A stretch of 64,000 bases of DNA, taken from Xiphophorus maculatus. Taxonomy: Eukaryota; Chordata; Actinopteri; Cyprinodontiformes; Poeciliidae. Below are positions 51,816 to 62,595 of the stretch, piece after piece; position 1 is the first letter of the stretch, and each line of letters starts with the position of its first letter. The translations under genes were made by a program, and so were the position numbers. Under the pieces are notes generated by a model, which saw only the letters and a program-made list of their open reading frames with translations, did not search any database and was not told where the DNA came from. The stretch covers positions 26,148,713 to 26,212,712 of the forward strand of contig NC_036453.1 in assembly GCF_002775205.1 (NCBI RefSeq), read 5' to 3'.

Positions 51816-52903
51816 TGTGACGGTACCTATGCTATCCCGATTGGCAACTTGAATTTTAAGATAACTAATTTAATAATACTATAAAGTTACCTTTAAGGCG
51901 CACAGGCCCGCTACATATGAGGCACGAGACAATTCCACTCAGTCCAATCAGTTTATTATTTCAATCTTCTAGTCAGAAATATATTAGTTTAAAATCACTC
52001 ACACATTAAAAGGACATTTACGGCTCAGCTCGAAGCTGGCAGGGACCTACGAAGGAAACACAGCAAACCAAATAAAAGAAAATCGTGCACCAAACCAAAG
52101 AAAATACCACCACCCAGAAAGTCCACCACCGACACCACGAGCTGGCCGTTCCTGTCAACAAAAGAAAAGACATTCAAATTACATACATTTCTTGGTTATA
52201 CAGTTCAGTCCTCACAAATCAAGCAATAGCAGTCCAAGTTAGGAGTCCGTCCTGAGACGAACCGCCGCGCCACAGCAAACGCCAGCCAGAGCGATCAGGA
52301 CGAGCTGGCCATAAACCAGCCTGAATCAGCCACACTGGACGAGAGTCAAAAGCCAGCTTACGCCGACCAGGACAGCGGGTATGAAGCCGACAACCAGGGC
52401 GACGGGCAGGCCGCCGTCAGCCGACGACGAATAACCAGGTCACAGGCGGACGGACCGTCCACCAGGGACAACAGAGTACGGGCAAGCAGCCGGCCAAGGA
52501 CAAACAGCAGCGTCTATCAAACATACATGTCAAAAATAGAATCTGGAAGCATACGTAAAATGAGCTTTCGCTTACCACTGAGCTTGATGCGTTATGCCTC
52601 TGGCAGGGAGAAGAAGCAGTCAGCTGGTACAAGTCACCTAGATGTTACAAGTAAAGCTGAGCTAAAGCTAGACTTACAGATATTAAAGGTGTGAGAAACT
52701 TCTTACCAGAAGAAGGCTTGAACAGCAATTAATGTATTAAGCGCGTCAGTCGTATAGCGCCAGTAAACAGTCAAGTCTGAACCGGAAGGAGAACGTGTTG
52801 TCTACCAGGTGAGGGAGGGCCCTTTATATACAGACAGCGCTACAACCAATTAAAGTCAGGCACTTGTGTGGTGCGTTCAGGGCCCACAGGGCATACTGCC
52901 ACA
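51816..52903 (-). repeat. 5' LTR of the Gypsy element
   Basis: The second LTR, 1088 bp, offset by exactly 6482 bp from the first. TATATAAA at 52823-52830 on the - strand is the likely core promoter for the genomic RNA. A transcription start about 25-30 bases on would leave a U3 of only about 105 bp. Confidence 0.95.
52823..52830 (-). promoter_or_regulatory. TATA box of the Gypsy LTR promoter
   Basis: TATATAAA followed by GGGCCC on the - strand, about 74 bp into the 5' LTR. The sequence ACTTTAATTGGTTGTAG just upstream includes an inverted CCAAT box. Confidence 0.65.
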
Positions 52904-53929
52904 CAAATATTCACACCTAATCTTTTCAGTTTGTCCTTTGCTCAACATTTTTCAACCAAAAGTGGACTTTGTTCTCATTAAACAAAATAAGCATTTTTTT
53001 ATAGAGTAGGGAGGGAAAAAAGCTTCGCTGTGCTTCTTTCATGAGAGATGTCTTGGCCATGTGAAGTATTTTATCTCATCTTTTGGACATTTTGTCTCAG
53101 TCAGAATCTGTTTCGTATCAAACAGAAATAGTTTAAGACAAGAAAAATGTTTCTGAGATAAAAAAGAAGCAAATTACTTTCGTACATAAGGTCTTCTCTG
53201 TGCTGACATGGGTGTGTCCCACTTCCCGGCAGTTGTTTTCGGACAAAAGCTCAGCGGTGGCCTTCCTTTGAAGTTTTCACTCTGGCCGCTGAATATCTGA
53301 CCAAATCAGAATCCATATATCATGTCATAATCCATTTTAGATGCAGAAAGACCACTCCATATCTTTACTTCTATGTCAATCCTGAATTTGGGAATATGGA
53401 AGTGCTGTTTTGGGTTTGGTCCAGTTTCCCCTCTCGTATTAGGACCTCGCCTGAATTCTTTTCAGTTTTTAAATATGTATAAAAAAAACCAAAAGGGTGC
53501 CATCTGTTTTCAGTTTTTCTTGCTCGTCCTCCGTAAATTGTATCTTTTTCTTTCCCTCTGATCAAACACCGTTTGTCCTCCCCTGCACTCGCTCCGCTGC
53601 AGAAGACGTACGCCCAAACCACTGACCTTGGACTGAACTCAAGTTAACTGGAAACTTTCTGCTTCCTTCAACAAAAAAGTATTCTACTTTTGTCAAAGAG
53701 CGGCTACATCCTTTATATTGTATATATTTATTACGAGAATTGTATTATTTAGTAAATAGCAAAAATAATGAGACAATGTTTTATTGCTTTTTTCAAGTTC
53801 AGAAGTTTAAACAGTTTGGAACTGCTTAGAACGGGATTTTATGGCTTATTTTGGCTGATTTAAGTGAGTTAGAGGATCATTTTTGTTGCCTGGGCAACAG
53901 AAATGTATTTTTAGGCAACACCTGAAAAC

Positions 53930-54330
53930 ACTACACATACTTGAGAGATAAATTTACAAAGATATTAAGATAAGAATTGTGGACCTCCACAAGTTTGGTA
54001 CAAATTCCTTGAAAGTGCTGCGTTCATCTGATCATAAAAATATGTGCAAGTATACTCAGCATGAAAATGTCCCAGAAATGTCCTTACAGTCCCTTGGAAA
54101 ATTTGTGGGAAGAGCTGAAAAGCTGCATCCGTGAGCGAGGTGGACTATAAACCTCACCCAGTTCCACCGGTTCTGTCAGAAGGAATGGGCCAAAAAAAAT
54201 TCCTGCAAGCTATTGTGAGGATCTTGTGAAAGGAAACCAAAAATGTTTGACAGAAGTAATGCAATATAAAGGCATTTCTGGCATGTAATAAGGAGAAAGA
54301 AAATGTAAACTTCTGAATTTAAATAAATGT
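53930..54330 (+). mobile_element. Decayed Tc1-like fragment
   Basis: The + strand text around GAAGAGCTGAAAAGCTGCAT and CAGAAGGAATGGGCCAAAA reads like the C-terminal part of a Tc1-type transposase (ELKSCI ... EWAK), with stops and frame breaks. The C-terminal region only is visible. Confidence 0.5.
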
Positions 54331-55082
54331 TTTAAATCTTTAAAAATTATTTTATCATTCTGGCATTTAATCAGTAGAAGTAATTCTTTGTGACCTAAAA
54401 CATGACACATCTAGGTTAATCAAAAAAGGTTTTGTGCATTTTTCATAATAATTTTGTTTCAGCTGCATATTCTTAAAGAGACCACATTTCTTTTAAACAT
54501 GCTTTCTTTTTCTGTGGATCTCAAGCGGTTCCCTCCACAGATAGGTTGTTCAATCTGTGAGCACAGACTCTTTGGTTTCCTCGTGAGGAAGGAAGGAAAA
54601 CTGGCTTATCAGAAACTTGGCCAAATATGGAGAGGTGAAACTACCAAGTGGATGACATAAAGCAACATTTGAATGGTGAGGTGATTTTTACTTGGTCAAC
54701 GCCACAATAGAGTTTTGGATTGCTCTGAGTCAGTGAGAAAATTTTATGTACCTTTAAAAAAAACAACAAAAAAACGAATTGAATTTGTTTCTATTGTGCT
54801 TCACTGGTGTGAGAGTAAACACTGAATGACATGTCAGCATGAGGGGAAGGCTAATAGATTAGACTTTTTGTGAAATATAATAAAATGTCACCAGACACCT
54901 CTCACTCAAAATCAGCTTCTCCAGGTGGCTTTTTACCACCATCTTGTGTTAAATAATAAAATGTGAGTCAGGGTGACAGGAAAATTTTTTTTTTTACTGC
55001 AGAACATGTGACATAACCTGAATGAAACGTGCAGTGTAATACAGAAACTATTACAACACACCTGGATGTGACAGGAATGTTG

Positions 55083-55087
<5 letters not shown>

Positions 55088-55127
<40 letters not shown>

Positions 55128-55220
55128 TCAGACCTCTGTGTTTCTATTGTCCACGTCGAGCATAACTGTTTCTCTTTCTGCTGCCCAGCATATACCACAC
55201 ACACACACACACACACACAC
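55088..55220. repeat. Facing GT and AC microsatellites
   Basis: About 20 GT units are followed 70 bases later by about 12 AC units. The two runs are complementary and could fold into a hairpin. They make spurious long open frames on both strands. Confidence 0.85.
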
Positions 55221-55968
55221 CACACGGAACGACCTGACAGGTCAGACCAGTTGCTGTGTAAATACTGCAACTCTGAATTTCACAGCAAGTTACATGACTT
55301 GTTTTTTCAAAAATGAAGAAAAAAACAAGACTAGCAATTATTTTTCTGAAAGATTCTTGTTGGTTCATTTGAGCTTTGAGTGTCTGTGTTTGTTTAGTGG
55401 GTGGTTCCCCCCGGCCACCTTCCTCCATGAAATTTCTACAGTACCTCAGGCTGCTTTAATGTTTGTTGAACTATAACCGGTGTAAGACAATGTCGATTCT
55501 GTGTGACAACAATAGGTGGAAATGCAGCTGCCGGGACGTGTGTGCGCAACCCAGCCACAGATGAGCCTCATGAGGAATTCAGGAAGAAAGGAAGCTGCTG
55601 GGAGAAAGGAAACGTTTTCCTTCCCCTCCCCGACTAAATGTGGCAGATTTAGTTTTTCGCATTTCATTCATTCTCCTTCCATTGCTCTCATCTCCATTTT
55701 TTTCTCCCCTCTCGCTCGCTTCTTGCTCAACTTTCTTATCTGAGCTGGGCAGGGCTCCATGTACTCACGGCAAAGGGGGGGAGGGGCCTCGCCTGCTTTC
55801 AATCAATAACCTCTGGAATTTAGAAATACAAGTAGATCCTGTCCCTGGCAGGCTGTACCACACCGTTGAGGGCGGGCTCTCTCGCACACTCAGCAAACTC
55901 TCTATCCACTTCTGGCACTCTCTCCGTCTGTTTTCTACAGGTCTGACCGGCTTTGGAGCACCGTCACA

Positions 55969-58900
55969 ATGGCCGACCACACGTCTCCTGATTATTTCAG
56001 CTGCTCCCTGTGTCAGAGTCTCCTCAGGGACCCCGTGGCCATCCCCTGTGGCCACAGCTTTTGCATGGACTGCATCGACGGCTACTGGAACGAAGCGGAC
56101 TACACCGGGATCTACATCTGTCCCCAGTGCAAGATCACGTTCACCCAGAGGCCTGTGCTGCGACCCAATGCCACCCTCACCATGGTGGCCGAGAAGATCA
56201 AGAAGAGCGGCCTGAATGTCAACTTGAGCGTGTCACAGGCGAATGTCTACGCGGGGACAAACGACGTGCCCTGCGACTTCTGCACAGGGAAAAAACTCAA
56301 GGCAGTTAAGTCATGCCTGAATTGCCTGGCGTCGTACTGCGAGAAGCACCTGAGGCCGCACTACGAGTCGGCCACATTCAAGAGGCACAAGCTGGTGGAC
56401 GAGCTGGGGAACCTAGACAGGAAGATCTGCCCGCAACACCAGAAGTCCCTGGAGCTCTTCTGCCGGACGGACCAGATGTGCATCTGTGCCATCTGCACCG
56501 TCAGCGAACACAGAGGCCATGACATCGTGTCCGCCGAGGCAGAGAGGGGCGAGAAGCAGGTAGGATGTTCTGCTTTCGTAGAAAGCTTGATGTGGTCCTG
56601 TTCGGCTCCATGGTGATTGATGAAGTCAAACTTTGTGTGTTTACTTGAGTGAAAGCAAGCAGGGCATTATATTTTTTTGTCACCCCAGCTTCCTGGGATT
56701 GCTGCTTGGACTTTGACCCATTTCACCAATGCTATCAGCTTCCCTGGCCGGCATTCAGGGCCGCCAAAACAAACCCAGCTCTCTGATTAGCCCAGGGGTG
56801 TGTCTTAAACTTCTCACCACAACCCCACGTACACACGCACACACCTTCCTAAAAGCTGCTATCCAGGGATAAACATTTCAGCCTTGCCTTTCGCGGTCGG
56901 TTCCCACCTGTGGGAGTGGGGCCTTGGACGGGACTGGAATGTCAGGGAGTGAAGGCAGACAACACCTCGCTTCAATCTCTCTTTGGCATTGAGTAGCGCA
57001 ATGACTCACGGGATGACACGGCCTGTAAAACAATGTGGGGCAGATAAGAGTTGTCAGCAGATACTGCAGTGGGAAGATGTTCCACTGTGTGACTGATACA
57101 CACTAGGAGAGGTTTAATAGCAGGCGGGGAATATATATTTAGCCAATGGTGAAGTAATTGCAACATCTACAACCACGGGCTGCCTGGCTTCCCTCATGCA
57201 AAGATTTACAACCTGATTCTCACCCTCCCACCCCCGTCTTCTTATGTTATCCCCCTCCCTTCCTAGATTCCCCACATTCCTCAAGCTTATCTTGGAGAGA
57301 ATGGGGCCGGCAGGTTTGAGTAAAAGCTGAATTAGAAACCTCCTATTCTACTACCGTGCACCTTGAAACATCTCCTTACCCGTAGTTTCGCATTCCTGAC
57401 ATGACTGGAATTCTTCCACAGACTTTTTTTTCCTCCCTCTGAGATAAAAGCGGGCCGCGTTAAGAAGCTTCTTTGAGCGAGGTTTTGTCCGGCCTGCCAA
57501 AGGGCCTCCCCAGATATATTCTCTGATGAGAAAGAATGCCAGTCCTGATCCAGCCTTTATCCCCCGCACTGCAAGAACTCCTGATATTTCTCCTAATCTG
57601 AGTTAATATCGCTTGTTTTGAGTTCTTTATTGCAACATTGCATGATGCAATAAAGGAGGATAATACTATACAGTTATCAGGGAGTGAGTGCCTAAAAAAA
57701 CATAGAGGATAAATTTGTAATCCTCCTTTATTTTCCAGAAACTGTTGGGTGTTTCCCAAGCTGAGATTAGGCAAAAATGCCAGGAAAGGGTAAAGGAGCT
57801 AGAGGAACTCAAGACTGCTGTGGATTCACTTAAGGTAGAGTGTAAATCTTCTTCTTTTATTTTTGAACAATAATTTTACAATTTGGACCAAATCTCACCA
57901 GCAAACTACTTTTCCTCGCAGAACTCAGCCCAGAGAGCAATGGTGGAGAGCCAGAAGATGTTTGAGGACATGATTCGCTCCATTGAGAGGATGAGGTCGG
58001 AGGTGACCAAGCTGATCGGCATCAACGAGAAGGCGGCTTTCAACCAGGCCGAAGCTTTGATCGAGCGACTGGAGCAGGAGATCGACGAGCTCAAGAAGAA
58101 GGAGACCGGCCTCAAGCAACTCTACAGCACCGAAGACCACATCCATTTTCTGCAGGTGCGACACACTTTTTTGGGGGGTTTTTTCAGATTTTGACTGAGA
58201 TCTCTGACCGAATTGGTTGAGACGTTCTCGCTTGCCTCCTCCCATCAGAACTTTAACTACCTGTGCACGCCGACCGATGATGGCTTCATTCCCAAGGTGA
58301 CCGTCAACCCCGACTTCTCCTTTGCCGCCGTCAGGAAGGCTGTGGGGGAGATAAAAGAGCGCCTCGAGGAATTCGGCAGGGAGGAGCTGCTCAAAATTTC
58401 CAAAACAGGTTGGATATCAGTAACTGAAACATTTACACAAAGAGTCGAAAACAGCTGTGTTTTTAAACCCAGTGTGCTGTTTTTACAGTGAATGAAGTCC
58501 CAATCTACACGACGGAGAGCCGGACATTGGACAGAAGGAGCAGAGGTGAGCGCTATCATAGGTTAATTATTATTTAGTTTGATGTTATCATATCTGTGAG
58601 CTATAACAAGTGAAATCTACGACTGGTGCTCCATATATGAACATACAGGCTTTGAAAAAATATTCACTCCCTTTGAGCTATTTCACACATCACAAATCCA
58701 CTGGGATTTTATGTGTTTCAATTTGCAATGCAGAGATCCACAGCTCATGTTGGAGCATTTGTCACCATGGCAGCCATTAGTCATGCACAAATCAGGTCTT
58801 CCGTGAAAGAGTGGCGAAAAGAAAGCCTTTGTTAAAGGAAAGCATAAGAAGTTGTCTTTGCAATTTGCCACAAGCCATGCCAAGGAGGCAGCAAGTATGC

Positions 58901-60757
58901 AAAGGAAGGTGCTCTGGTCAGATGGGGCTAAGATAGCCTCAACACCATGTTCTATGAAACATGGTGGTGGCAGTGTCATGCTGGGAACTACTTAATTCTC
59001 CAGGAAAACTGTAATATGAGACAGATAATCTGTAAAAAAAACAAAATTATCTCCTCCACCTCCTCCCAGTGCTACGATTGCTGTCTGATGAAATGAACTG
59101 CTCCTGGTGAAAAACAACCAATCAGAGTCAGGAGGAGCGTCTTGGTGCTGTCAGTCAACCTCGTGCATGGGCTGCTAAATGTGCTAATGGTGGAGCAACA
59201 ACTTACCATTTCAGGAAAACAGTTTATCTGCCGTCATCGGTGGCCATCATGACTAGCCTAAGAATTCACCAGGCTCTGCTATTGGAAGGAAGCTGTAGCA
59301 TGGCGGAGAACAAAAGGGAGGATGTGAGCAGCGCGTGCGCAAGAATAGTTTACAGCACTAAGGCTCTGATTGGTTGTTTCTAACCAAGCTGTGTATTTCT
59401 GTAGAGAGCACTGGAAGAAGGCAGAGGAGCTAAGTTTTTTTCACAGATTATCTGTCTCATACTATAATGTCACGACATAGTAACAGTTTTAACAAATATA
59501 TAAAAAAACAGATATGTTTATAAAAGTTACATACTAGAGATTTAAAAGTTGCAAAAGACTAGAGACTGAGCTACACAGAGCAAATGGGGACAGTGGCTGA
59601 TTTTCAGATCTTTCGTGACAGATTACATGTTTGTCATGTGAATATCAGCCAAGTGCTGAGCTTCCAAAATTAAGGAAATCTGGGTCAATTCATCATTGCA
59701 CCCCTGGATCAACTATGTTTGAGAAAACCCAGTCAAAATTGAGGTTTAAGATTAATTTATAATCTGTTACCAAACCTAAAAATGCTTACAGATGCTATCC
59801 ATCCAATCTGACTGAGATTCAGCTATTTTTCACTTTATATGCAAGGCTGGTAGAGATATTCCCCCAAAAGACCTCCAGTTGTACTGAGAGCAAACAATGG
59901 TTCCACAAGTATTGACTAAAGGGTGGATACATGCACTTCACTCTATGGCATAAAATGGAGGTACCTTGTAGTATTAATATCAGTATCAAAGCACATTAGC
60001 AAAGCATCAGAGGCATCTGAGTGGGTGTGTGCAGCTCAGAGTGACTCACCAGTGTTTTTTGGTCCTCAGGTAAAGAAATGAAAATGACGGTGGACAATAC
60101 TCCTCCTCCAGAGCCAAAGACCAAAGCCGATTTTATCAAATGTAAGAACCTCCTACGTTTTTTTTTCCTGAATCATGCTGCCAGTCTCATCCCAATGAGG
60201 AATCTGTTGAAAATGTTGGTTCTCCTCATTCAGACTTCTGCCAGCTGAAGCTGGACCCCATCACCGCCTACAAAGAGCTCTACATCTCCGAGGGCAGCAG
60301 AAAGGTCATCCGCACCAGAGACCTGCAGCCCTACAGCGACAGCCCTGAGAGGTTCGACAGCTTCGCCCAGGTGCTGTGCCGCGAGGCCCTGTCTGGCGGT
60401 CGCTTCTACTGGGAAATCGAGTGGAGTGGGGAGTTCTCCATCGGCGTGGCCTACAGGAGCATCAGCCGGAAGGGCAAGGGCTCGCTGTGCCTGCTGGGAT
60501 ACAACGACAAGTCCTGGAGCCTCCTCTGCTCCGACACGGGATACTCCGCCTGGCACAACCGGGTGGACAAAGCCGTCAACGGGCCGCACTCACCCAGGAT
60601 AGGCGTGTACCTGGACCACACGGCGGGGGTGCTGGCATTTTACAGCATAGGCAACAGCTCCATGACGCTCCTGCACAGGTTTCAGACCACGTTTGTCGAG
60701 CCCGTCTATCCGGGCTTCGGAGTCGGAACGTCTGTGAAGATCTGCAACGTCAAGTGA
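55969..60757 (+). CDS. finTRIM/TRIM16-like E3 ligase, TRIM gene 2
   Basis: Probable RING E3 ubiquitin ligase, paralog of the gene at 38028-41565. Coding exons are 55969-56559, 57739-57834, 57922-58155, 58249-58408, 58489-58545, 60070-60141 and 60234-60757; 1734 nt, 577 aa, all in frame with GT/AG borders. The RING is at residues 12-54 (C12, C15, C27, H29, C32, C35, C51, C54), then B-box 1-like (CDFCTGKKLKAVKSCLNC), B-box 2 (CPQHQKSLELFCRTDQMC), a coiled coil and a PRY-SPRY domain from about KLDPITAYKELYIS to the end. Five exon lengths (96, 234, 160, 57 and nearly 69/72) match its paralog. The ATG has a good context (CACAATGG) and follows a 5' UTR acceptor at 55940. The third and fourth codon positions are notably GC-rich compared with gene 1. 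Ortholog not assigned. Confidence 0.9.
56560..57738 (+). other. TRIM gene 2 intron 1
   Basis: 1.2 kb, GTAGGA donor and TTTCCAG acceptor. No repeat or second gene is recognised. Confidence 0.7.
58640..59970 (+). mobile_element. Tc1 relic split by a foldback insertion
   Basis: Left half (58640-58990) starts TTTGAAAAAATATTCACTCC and carries TGCAGAGATCCACAGCTCAT, AAGGTGCTCTGGTCAGATGG and ATGAAACATGGTGGTGGCAG, in Tc1 order. Right half (about 59560-59970) continues with TTGCAAAAGACTAGAGACTG, CCAATCTGACTGAGATTCAG and ACAAGTATTGACTAAAGGG. Between them sits an unrelated inverted-repeat element. There are many frame breaks. It lies in the intron between exons 58489-58545 and 60070-60141. Confidence 0.65.
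59005..59555. mobile_element. Foldback element related to the spns2-intron repeat
   Basis: Two arms of about 130 bp (59010-59160 and 59345-59470) are inverted copies: ATGAGACAGATAATCTGT on the left pairs with ACAGATTATCTGTCTCAT on the right, and CAACCAATCAGAG with CTCTGATTGGTTG. The same sequence occurs once per unit in the composite hAT of spns2 (9600-9780 and 11898-12075). The centre contains GCATGGCGGAG-type sequence. There is no open frame of note. Confidence 0.65.
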
Positions 60758-61620
60758 ACTCTGATGTCTGAGCCTCTGACCAAATCCACGTTTTGTTTTG
60801 TATAGCATACAGCATCAAAGTGTGTATTTTTACAGGAATGTATAATTATAGCAAAACCACATTAATGGAGTTCTACTAGTTATGTTTAAAGGAGGATGTG
60901 TGTATTTTTTTAAAACAGATTTTTTTTTAACGTATTTTTTTAAATACGTTAAAAAAAATAAAACATGTTTTTTAAATCCACATTTAAAAATGTGTATTTT
61001 TTTTCCAACTTAAAACCATCCCTTTTTTAAAAGGATGGATTTAACACCATCCCTTAGTGTTAAGGGATCTAATACCTTAGTGTATTAGATTTGACACTGT
61101 GCTGTTAAATCACGTTTTAAACATGGCTTACTGAATCAATATTGAAATGCAAAATCAACATGTGGAGCAGCTTATATCTATGTAATTTTACAATGTGCTA
61201 GTGTGAAGTAAATATAACTAAAGGTGACATTTATTACACACAATACACAGTTTCTCCCTTACATCTATTACACATAATTAACACTGTAATCAGGTCCAGC
61301 TGTTTAATTGAAACCTATGTTAGATTTGTCACATTTTATAATTGTGTGATTTATTTTTATATGTTGATGTTTACTCTTTTCAAACGTATGAATTCTACAG
61401 TAAACGTTGTTTTGGTTTTATGCTTTTAGTACATTCAGAAGAGTGCTGCATCGTCATTTCATTTTTTGTTCCCTGTTATTTGATCATGTTCGCAACAATT
61501 TAGAGCCCTGAAAGTTTATTTTCACTTGAACTAACTCCTATTTAATTTTATGTAAGTTTTCCAGCGTAATTATATAATTGATATGAAGAAAACGTTTTGT
61601 AAACAAAAAAGAATAAAAAG
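60758..61620 (+). terminator. 3' UTR of TRIM gene 2 with poly(A) signals
   Basis: AATAAA occurs at 60957-60962 and again at 61612-61617. The first lies inside a chain of hairpins. The distal one is followed by ordinary AT-rich sequence. Confidence 0.5.
60921..61090 (+). repeat. Chain of six back-to-back hairpins
   Basis: Perfect or near-perfect inverted repeats follow each other. Arms of 17 nt are at 60921-60937 / 60942-60958. AAACATGTTT is at 60961-60970. CACATTT/AAATGTG is at 60979-60994 and CCATCC/GGATGG at 61016-61038. ATCCCTTA/TAAGGGAT is at 61049-61068 and ATCTAATAC/GTATTAGAT at 61067-61090. They lie in the 3' UTR of TRIM gene 2. Confidence 0.85.
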
Positions 61621-62516
61621 GCATTGATGGTTCTAAATGAGGAACTAAAAACATAATGTGTTATTGGTGATTCCAGATCAAATACTATATACAATGCTAG
61701 AAATTAAATGGCTTCAAACACAATGAGTATCTTCTAGAATTTTGCAAGATGTCTAAATTTGTATTTTTACTTAAATGTGCTTAGAAGTTTGATTTATTTA
61801 TTTTTTTGTCCAATTTTTCTAATCTGACCAAATTCATTTTATTACTTTAGCAGTCGGTGAAGACCTAAAAACTGAATCGGTTTTAAAAGACTGACCCTTG
61901 AAGACTGGCAATACTTTGAACGCCCCCTGCTGCCTGGAAGAAGAAAGCGCACTAAAACAGTAATTATGTATTAAGTAAAGCTTAGTCGGTAATGGATTTA
62001 TCATCTGGCATCGTATCAGATTTTAAATTTTCTCCATACTGCTTAGTCATGTGCAAAAAGAATAAACTATATGTTCTAGTCACTGAAAAAGTAGAATAAA
62101 CTGTTAACTGTTGGATTTTATGAGGATCTAATAAAAATAATCTGCTCTTTACCAGATTTTACAAATACTTAAATTTAATATCAAGAATTAAAAACATATA
62201 ATAGTTTAGATTTGATGTTTCTGTGATCACTGTCCAGTTTCACGGCCCACTTTGAATCTAAGCTACATCTTTATTCCATATAACTATATTTTCAGAAGTA
62301 ACTTGTAAGATAAATACACCCATAATATTTACATCTGACACAGAATTTTGTGAATTATCCCAATTGTAAATAAATTACACAGTTCTTATTCTTAAATTCT
62401 TTAATTCTGAAACAACATTTTATAATAGAACTACAGGTAAATTGGTGTGCAGGTTACATTAAAGCATGTCCATAAACACAAGAGGCAACAAGTTTGAAAC
62501 AAACAATAGATAACAG
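61621..62516. other. Intergenic region between TRIM gene 2 and atp5mg
   Basis: AT-rich. The two genes converge here. I see no gene or clear repeat. Confidence 0.6.
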
Positions 62517-62522
62517 TTTATT
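62517..62522 (-). terminator. atp5mg: Poly(A) signal of atp5mg
   Basis: AATAAA on the - strand, about 75 bp past the stop codon, a normal distance for this short mRNA. Confidence 0.7.
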
Positions 62523-62595
62523 AGTTCCTAGAACAGTAGGTTGAGCATAGAACGCTCAAAAGGAAAAAAAATAAATAAACATCAGTCCAAAAATA

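Larger units (their letters stand above)
45334..52903 (-). mobile_element. Complete Ty3/Gypsy LTR retrotransposon, 7570 bp
   Basis: The element is read on the - strand. It has two 1088-bp LTRs that look identical by eye, TGTG...CACA ends and a 4-bp target duplication CAAA (45330-45333, 52904-52907). In element order the parts are 5' LTR, tRNA-Ser-type primer site, gag, -1-frame pol (protease, reverse transcriptase, RNase H, integrase), polypurine tract and 3' LTR. The domain order RT-RH-IN identifies Ty3/Gypsy. No envelope frame exists. Both frames are uninterrupted, so the copy looks recent and possibly competent. It lies between the two TRIM genes. Confidence 0.95.
52908..55940. other. Upstream region of TRIM gene 2
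   Basis: The region contains a Tc1-like relic (53930-54330), inverted GT and AC microsatellites (55088-55128, 55195-55220) and probable non-coding first exon(s) of TRIM gene 2. The acceptor TTTTCTACAG at 55931-55940 precedes the ATG exon. No other gene is recognised. Confidence 0.5.

Noticed and set aside
55029-55476. Open frames of 95-128 codons around 55.2 kb on both strands
   Set aside because: They come from GT/AC microsatellite translation and have no conserved domain.
55600-55614. Possible interferon response element GAGAAAGGAAACG upstream of TRIM gene 2
   Set aside because: The spacing between the GAAA cores is one base short of the consensus and there is only one site, so it is not strong enough to call.
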